A stretch of DNA of 64,000 nt from Thraustochytrium sp. TN22 (GCA_013306675.1 JABLUY010000025.1:154983-218982), one strand, 5' to 3'. Shown: positions 47,206 to 57,671, counted from the first letter of the stretch. The notes: generated by a model not told the origin, from the sequence alone. Numbers and translations are program-made.

Positions 47206-48882
47206 TCAAGGGCACGATGGACTCGTGCTGAGGCTGCTGCGAGAGGATCTTGAACTATGGCTTGATGGGGTGTCGGTGTAGCTGGCTTGGGCTACGTGGT
47301 CGTTCCTGCTCTGCGCTGTAGGGGTACCGGACGAGGCACTGGCGCTGCTCGAATCGACATGATCGAGGCAAATGGGCGAAGGTGTTCCGTTGACGTTTGT
47401 CTTGCGCTTCTTGAAGCCTTCGTGAGGCTCGACGCGCACGCGCGTGTGCCACTTGGAAAAGCAGGTTGTGCGTTCATTCTTTCTCATGAACACGTGCAGA
47501 GGCACACCGCAGATGGTGCAACGACGGTGCGTTTGCTTGCCGCAGATGACGCAGAGCCGCTTGGCGGGAATCCTCTTGTTGTTGGCGTTGAAGGATGCCT
47601 TTCCCGCTGCCTCTGAGTCATGTTGCAGTGCGGCATCGAGGCGGATGTCGCGGGCTTGGCCGTGGTTGAAGAACTTCTGCAACTCGGGGGTTCGCTTGCG
47701 CTTACCGGCGGTCACGAGGTCCCTCGCCGCTTCCCTGGTGAGCCCAGTGGGCTTGGGCATGCTTGGCTGCATGTTGAACTCCACCTGCGCCGTATCGAGC
47801 TGCCTGCTCCTGTAGACGTGACGGACCATGTCGACAGTGAGGCGGAACGAGACAGTGCTGAGCGCTTCAGAGCGGTTCACCTTGTCGCGGAGGGCCTTTA
47901 GCCCGTCGCTGTCTTCGAGGTTGCTCTTCCTCGCAGCCTGTAAGTAGCGGTAGACCACGATGGCGTTGACAACGAGCTGCTTGTACGTGCGCAACGCGAT
48001 GTTCTGGTCGCAGCTCAGATTCATGCACTGCGTGTTGGTGATCTGCTCCACGTACTGTGTGCTTCCGTCGACGCCGCCCTTTGCGACGTTGTATAGCTCC
48101 TGCGGTAAGCACTTGATGACATGCACGGGCCGCATGGGCCCCTTCAGAGCGACAAGCTTGCGCATGGCGCGCCACAGCCGGAAGTGCGAGCTCAGCACCG
48201 CCCCCTCCTCCTCGCCGAAGATGGCAGGTGGCTTGGGCGGCGCACCCGCTGTCGATGCTCTGGTGCGCCCATGTCGTGAGCTTGTCCGCCCACGGTTTCA
48301 GAGCGCGCTCCATGGCGAGCCGGGCGTCCGGAGGCACTTCAACGAGGCAGGCGTACAAACACGAACTCGTGCTGGCAGCAACGTAGAGCACGTGATCGAT
48401 TTGGAGGACCACAGCTTGGTGCAAGACTTGCGCGCGGTGCTCGGCAGGTATGGCCTTCCACCAAGTCTCGTCCCCCACGTGTTCATCTGGGTGCTCACGA
48501 TACGTGCGTCTACCGCGCCTCCAGGCGCGACGCGCGTCTTGATCTCGACGCTGCATAGTACTGACGATGCGTCGCACTCCGCGCCTGGAAGCCGGACGCG
48601 AGCGACTCCATCCGGCGAGACTGCGAGCCCCGGAACGGTCTTGTGCTGAATGAGGCAGACCTCGAACATGCACTCGCACCAAGCGTCGGTTCGTCGACCA
48701 ACGCAAGTATGTCTTCGAAGTCTTGCTGCGCAGCGGCCTCAGCACGAGCATCCTCGTCGCCAAGCTCCTCTCCTTCTTCGTCTTCGTCCCCTGTGTCCCG
48801 CTTGTCCAGGGGCACGAACTCGCTGTCGCTGTCGCTGTCGCTGTCGTCCTCCACGCGGTGGTTAGGCCTCGCCGATGCCATG
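47206..48882 (-). mobile_element. Frame-broken element: YqaJ-type nuclease joined to PiggyBac-like C-terminal domain
   Basis: Protein-like reading passes through four blocks on the minus strand. (1) 48882 to about 48680: MASARPNHRVEDDSDSDSDS and an acidic leader. (2) About 48680-48460: CMFEVCLIQHKTVPGLAVSP then DG and, after a loop, SVEIKTRV, the SPDG...E-x-K core of a YqaJ/lambda-exonuclease-like PD-(D/E)XK nuclease. (3) About 48460-48230, after a G5 homopolymer: DETWWKAIPAEHRAQVLHQA and LQIDHVLYVAAS, the downstream YqaJ helices. (4) About 48230-47206: PVHVIKCLPQELYNVAKGGV then D, an NAIVVYRYL helix and a Cys-rich knuckle (RLCVICGKQTHRRCTICGVP), as at the end of PiggyBac DDE transposases. 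Adjacent blocks need one-base changes to join. The earlier two PiggyBac aspartate motifs were not seen. Probably a decayed mobile element. Confidence 0.55.
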
Positions 48883-49246
48883 ATGTCGCAGTGCGGGCCC
48901 GACTCCACGTCCAAGCGCTGCGGCAGGGGCGTGCGAGCTGAGAGCAGGCACAAGGCACCCGCCAGGGCCGCCTGCAGCCGCGCGCCGCAGCGCCTGCGGC
49001 TCCAGCGCGCTCCGCGACGAAGTCGCGCGCGAGCTCCCCCCAAAGCCGCTCTGGGCGAACTGCCGAGCTCATCTCATCCTAACCACCACGCCTTCGGCCA
49101 AAATGAATAGGGGGCAGGAGCCTTGGGTCGCTTCGAGTGGGCCTCTTCAAGCTCGGCCCCATCGCTGCGTTTTTGATCGAATGCGGAACTAACTTCGCCA
49201 GACTCTAGGCCACTTTTTTGGAGCAAATCGGGAGTAAAGTACCCTC
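48883..49246. other. Flank between the broken element and the Zn2Cys6 gene
   Basis: The distal part is low in GC. A TTAA tetranucleotide lies at 49247-49250, overlapping the stop codon of the Zn2Cys6 ORF; another is at 47026-47029 on the far side of the element. No gene seen. Confidence 0.35.
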
Positions 49247-51475
49247 TTAATACGCTTTAGTGCCCCCTGTGCCGGGCGTCACCGAGGGACCCCCGCGTGG
49301 TAGGCGGATACGAGTAAGCATAGAGGTGTGATTGGGATATTGTTGGTGGTGGTGTTGATGGTCGTAGCGCGGCGCGAGGGACTGCAGCTCGTATTGGGAG
49401 TGAAAGATGCAGCCTTCACGCACGCCAAAGCTGGGGCTCTCTGGGAGCGGCAGCGCGCGCAGCGTGCACTGCGCAACACTGCCGTCGTCGGTCATGGCAA
49501 CGTGCATGTCGACGAGTGCGGAGATGGTGTGTGCGGTGCCTCCGAGGTACATGCTGAGAACCTTGCGCGCGACGAGATTGTCCTCGGTCTGCGTAAGCGC
49601 AATCTCAGCGAGCTCGTGGAAGAGCGCGGCGCCTTCGCGCTCCGGAAAGGGTAGCGCGATCGCGTCGAGCAGGCCCATGCTGGCGAGGACCTCATTGTTG
49701 GGGAAAAGACGGTTCCAAAGCGGGTTGCAGCGCGCCGTGAGGATGCCCTCGGCCACTGAGAGCTCGGCAAAGGCGGAGCCTTCGACGGCCCACTTCTCGC
49801 GGAAACCAAAATGGCGCGAAAGCATCTCGGCGCGCGCCGCGGCTTCGGAGGCGTCCGGGTCCTTGGCGGCGCGCTGGAGCGCCTCGGTCTGCTCCTGGTA
49901 GAGATCAACGAGGCTGAGCTGGAGCACGCCGGCAGCGCGGTCCGCAAAGTCACGGAGCTGGTCGAGCGGCTTGGCGCGGTAGAGGAAGAGGCAGAGACGC
50001 ACGAAGCGCGTGACGGCGGCCGGGTTGATGGCGTTCTTGTGGAAGAGATCCACGAAGGCTTCGGCCAGTGCTTCAATGGGAACACAGTGCATTTGGCGGC
50101 CCTCGCCGGCCAGGCTGGCGGCGTCGCCGTGGGCCTGGCCAACGACTCCGGGCAGCCAAGGTGCCGTCATGGACGCGTGGAGAGGCGAGGCCGGCCCGCC
50201 GGCGGTGGCGCCCAGAGAGGCTGAAGTGCTCATGGGCGAGGGCGCCGAACCTAGCGACCCGAGCGACGCGGTGCTTGGCATGCGGTAGGGCGGGGCGTTG
50301 ACGCTGCTCCTGCTCTTGCCACCGCTGGAGGCGCCGGCGGCGGCGGCGGCGGCGGAAGTCGAGGAGGACCCAGTGGCTGCACCTGGGCCGGAGGTGTTGG
50401 CCGTGTGACCGTGGCGCTTCTGCTGTTGCTGTTGATGTTGCTGCTCCGCAGGCGAATGAAGTTCAGGTGGGTGCGCGACGGAACTGTCCACAAGGGGCAG
50501 GCGCAAGCCTGCCGCGCTCGAGGGCGAGCCGATGGACGCGATGTTGAGGCCGGCGAGCGGCGAGGTGGTGCTGGCGGGGCTGCTGGCACTGCCGTGCGGC
50601 GAGGGGGCTTGCAGGAACGAATGCTGTTTGTTCTGCAGCGACTGGAACCACTCCATGTCCTGCATGTTGAGGATGGACCGCTGTAGGTTCGCCAGCGGCG
50701 TACCGGCGGGCGCCAGAGTCATGGCTGCGGCCGTGGGCGACTGGCGCTCGGTGGAGGAAGTGGACGACATGGACGACGACGCAGGCGAAGCCGGGTTCTT
50801 GGTCGCCACGGGCGACGAGGACGCCAGCGCCGCGGCCTTGGCCTTGGTGGTGGACCTGGCGGCCTTGGGCTTGGCCCTGGACGCGGGTGCCGCGCTTGGG
50901 GTGCTGCTGGAGCTGGAGCTGCTGGAGCTGCTGCTGCTGCTGGAGCTGCTGCTACTGAAGGTGCCACCGGCGGCCGCTCCGGCTGTTTTGGGCACTGCTG
51001 AAGCTGCTGCCGATGCCACTGCTGCGGCTGCTTTGGACGCGCCCGAGGGTGGGCGGCCGCGGGTGCGCAGCTGCGGCTCGCACGGAATACCGAGCCTGCG
51101 ACACCTGGCGCAGGGCAGCAGGCGATCGCACTTTACGCGCGACTTGCGGCACGCCAGGCACGCGCTCGGCACGGGCTTGAATTGGACAGCCGGCTTGTCT
51201 CCTCGCCGCTCCTCGCCCTCTTCTCCGTCATGCTCGCCTCCCTCCTGCTCCTGCTCGTCCTGTTGCTGGCGCCGGGTCGAGCTTCGCAGGCCGCCGATGG
51301 CGGCGGCCGCCTCTGCTTCCTCCGCCGTGCGTTCCTCGCCTGGCGGTGGCGCGGGCGGCGGCCTGCCGCCCTGTTCGACCGCCTCCTCCGGGTCCGCGTC
51401 CGCCGCGGCCTCGTCCTGCTCCTGCTCGCGGCTCTGCGCGCCGGCCGCGGCGGGCGAGCCCGCGGCCTTCTTCAT
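49247..51475 (-). CDS. Zn2Cys6 (fungal-type) transcription factor with PAS-like region
   Basis: The zinc cluster CLACRKSRVKCDRLLPCARC followed by RRLGIPC fits C-x2-C-x6-C-x5-C-x2-C-x6-C exactly (Cys 106, 109, 116, 122, 125, 132), with basic residues between the second and third Cys as in Gal4-type DNA-binding domains. A basic linker, a Ser run and a long Ser/Ala/Pro/Gln region follow. The C-terminal 250 residues look folded: a helical block (FVRLCLFLYRAKPLDQLRDF) and a PAS-like end (GILTARCNPLWNRLFPNNEV), as in the ERT1/AcuK group of gluconeogenic regulators. It is expected to act in the nucleus; targets are unknown. The ORF opens at a GTG (51664); the first ATG is 51473-51475 (MKKAAGSPAA), 742 residues. 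Confidence 0.85.
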   Translation of the reverse strand: MKKAAGSPAAAGAQSREQEQDEAAADADPEEAVEQGGRPPPAPPPGEERTAEEAEAAAAIGGLRSSTRRQQQDEQEQEGGEHDGEEGEERRGDKPAVQFKPVPSACLACRKSRVKCDRLLPCARCRRLGIPCEPQLRTRGRPPSGASKAAAAVASAAASAVPKTAGAAAGGTFSSSSSSSSSSSSSSSSSSTPSAAPASRAKPKAARSTTKAKAAALASSSPVATKNPASPASSSMSSTSSTERQSPTAAAMTLAPAGTPLANLQRSILNMQDMEWFQSLQNKQHSFLQAPSPHGSASSPASTTSPLAGLNIASIGSPSSAAGLRLPLVDSSVAHPPELHSPAEQQHQQQQQKRHGHTANTSGPGAATGSSSTSAAAAAAGASSGGKSRSSVNAPPYRMPSTASLGSLGSAPSPMSTSASLGATAGGPASPLHASMTAPWLPGVVGQAHGDAASLAGEGRQMHCVPIEALAEAFVDLFHKNAINPAAVTRFVRLCLFLYRAKPLDQLRDFADRAAGVLQLSLVDLYQEQTEALQRAAKDPDASEAAARAEMLSRHFGFREKWAVEGSAFAELSVAEGILTARCNPLWNRLFPNNEVLASMGLLDAIALPFPEREGAALFHELAEIALTQTEDNLVARKVLSMYLGGTAHTISALVDMHVAMTDDGSVAQCTLRALPLPESPSFGVREGCIFHSQYELQSLAPRYDHQHHHQQYPNHTSMLTRIRLPRGGPSVTPGTGGTKAY

Positions 51476-53791
51476 GCCTCCTGCGGCTGGCCGCCTGGCC
51501 GCCTGGCCGGCTGGCCAGCTGCCGCGGGCCTCCTCCTCGCGCGCCTCCCCCTCCCCCTCCTCCTCCTCGCCTCGTGCGCGCCGCGCCGCTGTCGCGCCGC
51601 TCGCCGCGCGCTCCCTCCCTTCCAGCGAGCCCGGGCGCTCGTCCTTTTCCGCGCTTCCCGCCACGCGCGGGGCCGAGCCGAGCCGAGCCTCACTCGGCTC
51701 GCCTCACTCGGCTCGCAGGCGCCCTGCGCTGCGCCGCGCGGCTGCTCGCGGGCGAGGCGCGGCGCGGCGCGGCGCGGCGCTGCCGCCGTCCTCCTCGCGC
51801 GCGTCGCGTCCTCCTCGCCCGTCACGCGGCGCTGCGCCGCGCTGCGCTGCGCCGCGCGGCGCTGCTCGGCTGGGCTCGCACGAGCGCGTTGGCGCCGCCG
51901 TCGCGCTCCGCCTCCGCCGAGGGATGGATGAATGCAGGCAGCGCGCGGGCAGGCAGGCAGGCAGCAGGCGAGCGCAGGCCAGCGCAGGCCGGCAGGCGGG
52001 CAGGCGGGCAGGCACGCCCCGGCGCCGCGCCGCCGCCCGCGCGCCGCCCGCGCGCCGCCGCGCGCCGCCCGCGCGATGCGCGCTGCGCGCTGTCGAGATG
52101 GATGGAATGTAGGATGGGGCCGCCACTCAACAATCACGTGACGCGCGGCGGATTTCGAACGAGTCGCCGTCCGCCGCCGCGCCGCGCGCGGCCGCGCGCC
52201 GCGCGGCCGCCGCCGCTGCCGCTGCCGCCGCTCGCCGCCGCTCGCCGCCAATGCCGCCAGTGCCGCCGCCGCGCCCGGCGCCGCGCCGCGCGCCGCCGCG
52301 CCGCGCCGCGCCGCGCGCCGCCGGCCTGGGCGGGCCGCCTTGTTGCCTGCTTGCTTGCTTGCCGCCGGTTGCCTGCTGCGCCGCGTTGCGAGCGGGCCCG
52401 CGCGGCGCTCCCCGCGCGCCCCGGGTTCCCCCCCCTGCGCGCGCGCGTTCCCCGCCCGCGCGCGTTCCGCTACTTGCGGCGCGCGCGCGGGGCCTTGCGC
52501 GCGCGCATAGCGCGCTTGCGCGCGCCGCCGCAACCGCGGCCGCCGCCAGAGGGGACGGGAACGCGCGGTCCTGGGCCTCGCTCGTGATGATGGTGCCCCG
52601 CGCGCGCGGCAGGCAGGCGCGGCGCGGCGCGGCGCGACGGCGCGCCGCGCCGCGCGCCGCGGCGAGAGGCCGGCGGCCGGCGGCCGCGGCGGCGCCGCGC
52701 GAGGGCGCCGCCGCCGCGGAGGAGCTCCGCGGCGGAAGGGGCTGGAGGAGGACGCGCAAGTGCGGCGATTGGCAGGCGGGCCGCCATCTTGGCCCCGCCA
52801 GTCAGCGGAGCTTCTCGGAGCGCGGGCGCGCACCTCACGACCACAGTCCTGGCGCCACGATGCGGGGCCGCGACGCCGGCCGCGCGCGGCGCGGCGGGCG
52901 CGGCGGGCGCGGCGGGCGCGGCGGAGGCGGGCGCGCGGCGGGCGCCGGCGGGCCCCGCGGACCTCGCCGCCGCCGGCAGCAGCCGCAGGGCGGGCGCGCT
53001 GCGCGGGCAGGGCGCCGTGGGCGGGCGGGCCGGAGTGGCCCCGGGTTGAGCCTCAGGCCGGCACGCGCCAGGGGCGGCCCCGCACGGTGGGGCCACAGTG
53101 AGCGCGGCGGCACCCGTGGCTGCGCTGCTTGGAGATGTGCGGCGTGGGGGGCAAGCGGAGCGGCCGCCCGCAGGCGTGGCGCTTGCGGGGGCTTGTCCTT
53201 TGCTTTCGACGGATTGGCCTTCTCTCGCGCGCCTCGCGACAGTGCTGGCGGCAGTGGCTGGTGTTGTTCGTGCGGCATGGCAGGGCATGCGGCTTGTTTG
53301 TGCGGTATGCTTCGGCAGCTTCGCACCGCGGGCTTTGTGGGGCCGCCTCGCCGCCAGCTTCGGCACGAGGTGCTTGCTTGCTGCGTGACGGCTCGACGAC
53401 ACTCTGATCACCGTGACATGAGCTTTGCCTTCGATGCCGTGCTCACGCGGCGCGCCACGCGCAGCGGGCCACTGAACCCACGCACAGTCAGCATCCTCTT
53501 CTTTCAAGTCAAGCACTGGCAGGCGGCCGTCATACGCGTGGCGGCCGTCGCGCGTTGGCTGAGCGCCCGTCGCGCTTCGCGCCGCGCCTTGACGCCTGCC
53601 TCACTTCACCTGCGCTTGTCATCGCCCGTCATCGCTCGCGAACGCACGTGGACGCGCAAGCTTGCACAAGCACTCACATCGACCAGTCAACATCACACAC
53701 AAGTCACACACACGAGAACTTGGCTTGTTTATCAATCAAGATCGAGGGTTGATGGTACCCTACCACGGTCGCCCACCTCGCATACACTCGC
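51476..53791. other. Extremely GC-rich intergenic region
   Basis: This region of about 2.3 kb lies upstream of the Zn2Cys6 gene and downstream of the CaaX gene. Much of 51660-53050 is CG/GC alternation and AGGC runs, open in nearly all frames on both strands. The longest (52251-53903, +) includes an RGG-like patch from an ATG at 52860 but otherwise reads as Arg/Ala/Pro noise. The part after 53400 is ordinary composition with several ACACA stretches. I see no supported gene. Confidence 0.45.
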
Positions 53792-55744
53792 TCACTGCAG
53801 GATGCAGCCGCCGCCGTTGGAGTCCTCGTCCTCGCCCTCGTCCTCGCTGTCAGCAGCAAAGCCGGAGGCGTCGGCGACCTTATCCATGAACGAACGAGAG
53901 TGATGCTCCTCCTCATGATGCGCATGCTGGTGCTGGTGCTGGTGCAGGACGACCTGGTGCTGCCCGTGTTGACCATGCTTCGACACCGGCACCATGCGGA
54001 GCTCGGGCTCCTCGGAAGCGTCCTTGGTCTCCTCCACGATGATGACGTCCGCGGACGAGGTGGCCGCCTGCCTGACAGGGCCGCCAGCTGCAGCAGCAGG
54101 ATGAGCGGCGGCAGCAGCAGCAGTAGCAGCAGTAGCAGCTGCAGGAGCAGGAGCAGCTCTCTTGGGGCTCGGCGGGCGCGGCGCGAATACGTTGGTGCGC
54201 AGGAGAATGTCGTGCACGGCAGCGCGAATGGACGCAACGCCCTCGTCGCTCGCCGGCAGCGCGGCGTCCAGCTCCGTGAGGCAGCGCTGCAGGCGCACGA
54301 TGACGGAGGCCGGCAACACGGCCTGCTTGGCCGAGGCGGCGCCAGCCTTGACGAACTCGCCGAGGTTGCCGCCGCCCGAAGCCTCCGCGCCATCGGCAGC
54401 CGCCTCGGTGGCCGCCTCGGCGAGGCCCTCGAGCCAGAGCGCGCGCTGGTCCGCGGCGATCTTGGCGAGGTTCTCGGCGGACCGGCCCTGGATGCCCTCA
54501 AACTCCGCGAGCCGGCGCTTGATCTCCTTGAGCTCGCTGGGCGCCTCGTCCGCCCACAAACGCATGTGCTCGGCGAGCTCCTCACGCTTGGCCTCGATGC
54601 GGCGCGCGGCCGAGGCGTTGCGCTCCTGCTGGAAGGCGATGAAGCCCGCCAGGCTCTTGGCCAGCAGCGGGATCTGCTTGAGCACGGCCTGCGCGCTGGA
54701 GCGCGCCACCATGCTGCGGTGCGCCGCGGCCGCCTCGTCCGAGGCGTTCACCTCGGGGGCCAGCGCCGCCAGCGCGCGCTTGGCCACGCGCAGCGCCTCT
54801 TCGTGCAGCAGCACGCTGCGGCGCGAGTGCGTGTGCGCCGCCTCGGCGCGCGTCAGCGCGAGCCGCAGCCGCCGCCGCTCCGCCAACAGCGGCGCCATGG
54901 CCGGGTCCGGGTCCAGGACGGCATCCAGGCAGAGTGTGATGACGTTGCGGCTCGTGATGGTCTGGTGCCGGTTCACGCGCTGGATCGCCTCCGTCACGTG
55001 GAGGTCCTGCCGCGCCAGCGCGCCGCGCGCCTCCGTCACCTGCCGCTCGCGGTCCTTCTCCTGCGCGCGCGCCACCACCACGGTCTTCTCCGCCTCGTTG
55101 ATGAGCCGCCGCATCTCCTCGTCGCACGCCTGCACCAAGGCGCGCGTATCCTGCGCAGCCCGGTGCGCGTTGGCCAGCGCGCGGATGCTCTCGCGGCAGA
55201 TCTGCGAGTGCAGCGCGATCGCGCGCATCGGCGTCAGCGAGCTATCCTGCAGCTCTGTCTCCGCCTCCGCCGTGCTCGCGTGCTCCGGCACCTTCTCCCG
55301 TTCCTTGAGCCGGTCCACGGCCTCCGTCATGGTGCCCACGGCGGTCGCCGCCACCTGCGCCACCTTGCGCTTCTCCGCCGCCGGCAGCTCACTCGCCGCC
55401 AGTCGGTCGCGCAGCGCTGTCAGGGGCCTCCGGAGCTTGTCCTGGCCCACCTCGCTGCGCACGCGCAGCATCGAGAAGAACTCCTTCGCATCCCACGGCG
55501 CCGTCGGCACGGCCGCCGCCGTGCCCAGCCCCAGCCCGGCCAGCAGCGCGTCCGCGGCCTGCGCGCGCCCGTCGTACGAGACCACGCGCCGCCGCTTCTC
55601 CGCCATTTGCTGCCCCTGCGCCTGCGCCTGCGCCTGCGCGTCGCTCCCCGCCTTGGTCGGTTCCGCCTTGCGCATCGGCGACGCCGCGGGCGACCCGCTC
55701 GGCCTGAACGCCATCAGAATATCGCTCGTCAGACTGCGCTTCAT
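53792..55744 (-). CDS. Coiled-coil protein with C-terminal CaaX prenylation box
   Basis: A 650-residue protein from ATG 55742-55744. After a basic patch (MAEKRRRVVSYDGR, possible nuclear signal) it is largely helical and coiled coil (about residues 85-430), followed by a Pro/Ala linker, a His/Gln-rich stretch (HQHQHQHAHHEEEHH) and an acidic tail. It ends GGGCILQ: C-I-L-Q is a canonical CaaX box, with Gln last favouring farnesylation, so the protein is predicted to be membrane-tethered. The domain family is not recognised; lamin-like organisation (coiled coil, nuclear signal, CaaX) is worth noting but no lamin-tail fold is visible. It is divergent from a second coiled-coil gene. Confidence 0.7.
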   Translation of the reverse strand: MKRSLTSDILMAFRPSGSPAASPMRKAEPTKAGSDAQAQAQAQGQQMAEKRRRVVSYDGRAQAADALLAGLGLGTAAAVPTAPWDAKEFFSMLRVRSEVGQDKLRRPLTALRDRLAASELPAAEKRKVAQVAATAVGTMTEAVDRLKEREKVPEHASTAEAETELQDSSLTPMRAIALHSQICRESIRALANAHRAAQDTRALVQACDEEMRRLINEAEKTVVVARAQEKDRERQVTEARGALARQDLHVTEAIQRVNRHQTITSRNVITLCLDAVLDPDPAMAPLLAERRRLRLALTRAEAAHTHSRRSVLLHEEALRVAKRALAALAPEVNASDEAAAAHRSMVARSSAQAVLKQIPLLAKSLAGFIAFQQERNASAARRIEAKREELAEHMRLWADEAPSELKEIKRRLAEFEGIQGRSAENLAKIAADQRALWLEGLAEAATEAAADGAEASGGGNLGEFVKAGAASAKQAVLPASVIVRLQRCLTELDAALPASDEGVASIRAAVHDILLRTNVFAPRPPSPKRAAPAPAAATAATAAAAAAHPAAAAGGPVRQAATSSADVIIVEETKDASEEPELRMVPVSKHGQHGQHQVVLHQHQHQHAHHEEEHHSRSFMDKVADASGFAADSEDEGEDEDSNGGGCILQ

Positions 55745-56426
55745 CCTCTCCGCGCTGGTTGCTCTCGCCCTCCTGCTTCAGCTCCTGCAGCTCCTGCAGC
55801 TCCTGCAGCTCGGGCCCGAGCGCCGCCGCGCCGCGCCGCGCCGCGCCACGCGGGCGCCCGGGCGGATGGATCTCCTCTCCTCTGCCCCGCGTGCCCGGCC
55901 GCGCTCGCCCGCTCGCGCCCAGGCCCGCCGCCGCGCGCCGCGCCCGCCGCCGCCGCCGCCCGCTCCTCCGCCTCGCCGCGCGCGCGGCGAACGATCGGCT
56001 TTGCCGCGCCCGACGCTCGGCCTCTCCTGCGCGAGGCCGCGGTTACCGCCCTCCGAGTCCGGGCGCCGAGTAGCGCCGAGTACAAGACCCCGCGGCACCC
56101 TTCAAAAACTGGTGATCATACTCTATCTCCTGCCCGCCGGCGCGCCACCGGCAGGCGGCCGCCTCCGGCCGAGCGCCGGGCGCGGCGGCAGCGCGGCGCA
56201 GCGCAGCGCAGTCGCAGAGCTCGCTAGCCTGCGCTCGAGGGTGCCTTCCTTTCCGCGGCCAGCCTGGGTTTACCTTGAAAGTTTAGAGTTGGGCACGGTC
56301 TCGCGTGGCCACTCGGGTTCCCTGAAAGGAATGGTCGCCGCTGCTCTGGGGCGGGGTGGGGCCCGGCACGGAGGAGGAGATCGCGCATCACGATGCCGTG
56401 ACGCGGGCGGCGGACTGCGGCGGCGA

Positions 56427-56457
<31 letters not shown>

Positions 56458-56717
56458 AGCACCCACTCACTGCCAAGGTCCCCGGGCGCCCGTCGATCCG
56501 AGTCCCTAACTTGTTAGGCCTTGCTCTGCTCTCGCGCAGGAGGCGAGCGTAACGGCCAGCTTCAGGTTGTGCTGTCGTCTACGGTGCTGCCAGGGACCGG
56601 CGACTCGGATGACTCGGACGAGTGATACGATACTCTCGAATACTCTCGAAGCGAAGAAGTCTTGCTCGCTTGCGGCCAGACGCGGCCTGTGTGCAAAGCG
56701 CGGCGCGGCGCGCGACA
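55745..56717. other. Divergent intergenic region with AGGC microsatellite
   Basis: About 970 bases. A CTGCAG-type run (GCTCCTGCA repeated, 55780-55812) adjoins the CaaX start. Two units of CTCTCGAATA lie at about 56631-56648. An AGGC array occupies about 56428-56460. No gene supported. Confidence 0.4.
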
Positions 56718-57671
56718 ATGGCCTCGGCCGCCGAGGAGGAGGCGCTCGCTGCCGCCGAGGAACTGCTGGAGCGCCTCGAGGAGAGCGAGCGCAAGCGCCG
56801 CGCGGCGCAGGACGACCTGCTCGCGCTGCGCGCCAGGAATCAGGAGCTCGAGCAGGACTTGAGCGACATGTCCGAGTCACTACATCTCGCCGTGGAGCGT
56901 ATCGCCGCCGAGGAGGCGGCGCGCGCGCAGGCCGAGCAAGACTGCGGCCGAGCCCAGCAAGCCCTTCGGGCAGAGGCGACGCGCGCGCAGCGCGCCGAGG
57001 ACAAGCTCAAGCTCGCGCGTCGCAAACTTGCGTCCGTACTGCAAGAGCGCAAGGCCGCTCTGCGCGAGATCGAAACGCTGCAAGTTGCCCTCGAGCAAGG
57101 CGACGCACGGGCCGATGAGCGTGCACATGAAACACTTGAGCGCCTCCTCGAGTCCCAGCACGTTTACTTTGACGACCTCGAGGACACGCCCTCTCCTGCT
57201 TATGAGGAGGCCAAGGTGGAGCGCGACGATGACAAGCTTGAAAAAATGCAACAGCAGCACCAGCACCAGCAACAGCTCGACATCCCGACGGACCATGGCA
57301 CATCATGCGCAAAAGAGAACGCGGCAACCGCCGAAAACGAAAACGTCGAGGAGGCGCCACCGCTTCCAGCCAAGCCTGCAGCGCTGCTCCACGACTCGCG
57401 ACCTGGCGTGGACGCTGACGACGTTGTCATTGACCCGGTCGAGGTGCTCTGCGGCGACCTCTGGGCGACCAAGAGTGCCCAGTCGCACGGCTCCACAAGT
57501 TCTACGTCACGCCGTCGACACTACAGAGCCGCGCCCAAGGACGGTCTCTCTGCGGTGCCTCCCCAGGCGCCACCAGGCACAGCCCAGCCCTGGACGCCAC
57601 CAGCAGCTGCAGCCAAACGCCCCAGCAGGCCAAATCGCTGGCTCCAGCAGCTCGACTGGGACGACCTTTGA
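56718..57671 (+). CDS. Uncharacterised coiled-coil protein
   Basis: A 317-residue protein from ATG 56718 (GACAATGGCC). Residues 1-150 form a continuous coiled coil (LERLEESERKRRAAQDDLLA and RAEDKLKLARRKLASVLQER). The rest is polar, with a His/Gln patch (MQQQHQHQHQQQ-like), a Pro-rich end and a terminal motif RWLQQLDWDDL that could be a short partner-binding peptide. No family recognised. The frame is open 32 codons further up to ATG 56622. Confidence 0.6.
   Translation: MASAAEEEALAAAEELLERLEESERKRRAAQDDLLALRARNQELEQDLSDMSESLHLAVERIAAEEAARAQAEQDCGRAQQALRAEATRAQRAEDKLKLARRKLASVLQERKAALREIETLQVALEQGDARADERAHETLERLLESQHVYFDDLEDTPSPAYEEAKVERDDDKLEKMQQQHQHQQQLDIPTDHGTSCAKENAATAENENVEEAPPLPAKPAALLHDSRPGVDADDVVIDPVEVLCGDLWATKSAQSHGSTSSTSRRRHYRAAPKDGLSAVPPQAPPGTAQPWTPPAAAAKRPSRPNRWLQQLDWDDL

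Noticed and set aside
52251-53903. 550-codon plus-strand ORF with an RGG-like patch
   Set aside because: Mostly Arg/Ala/Pro from CG-rich DNA, with no conserved segment; the end is antisense to the CaaX gene tail. Kept as intergenic.
53900-56552. Long plus-strand ORFs (775 and 796 codons)
   Set aside because: Antisense shadows of the CaaX coiled-coil gene, continuing into GC-rich upstream DNA.
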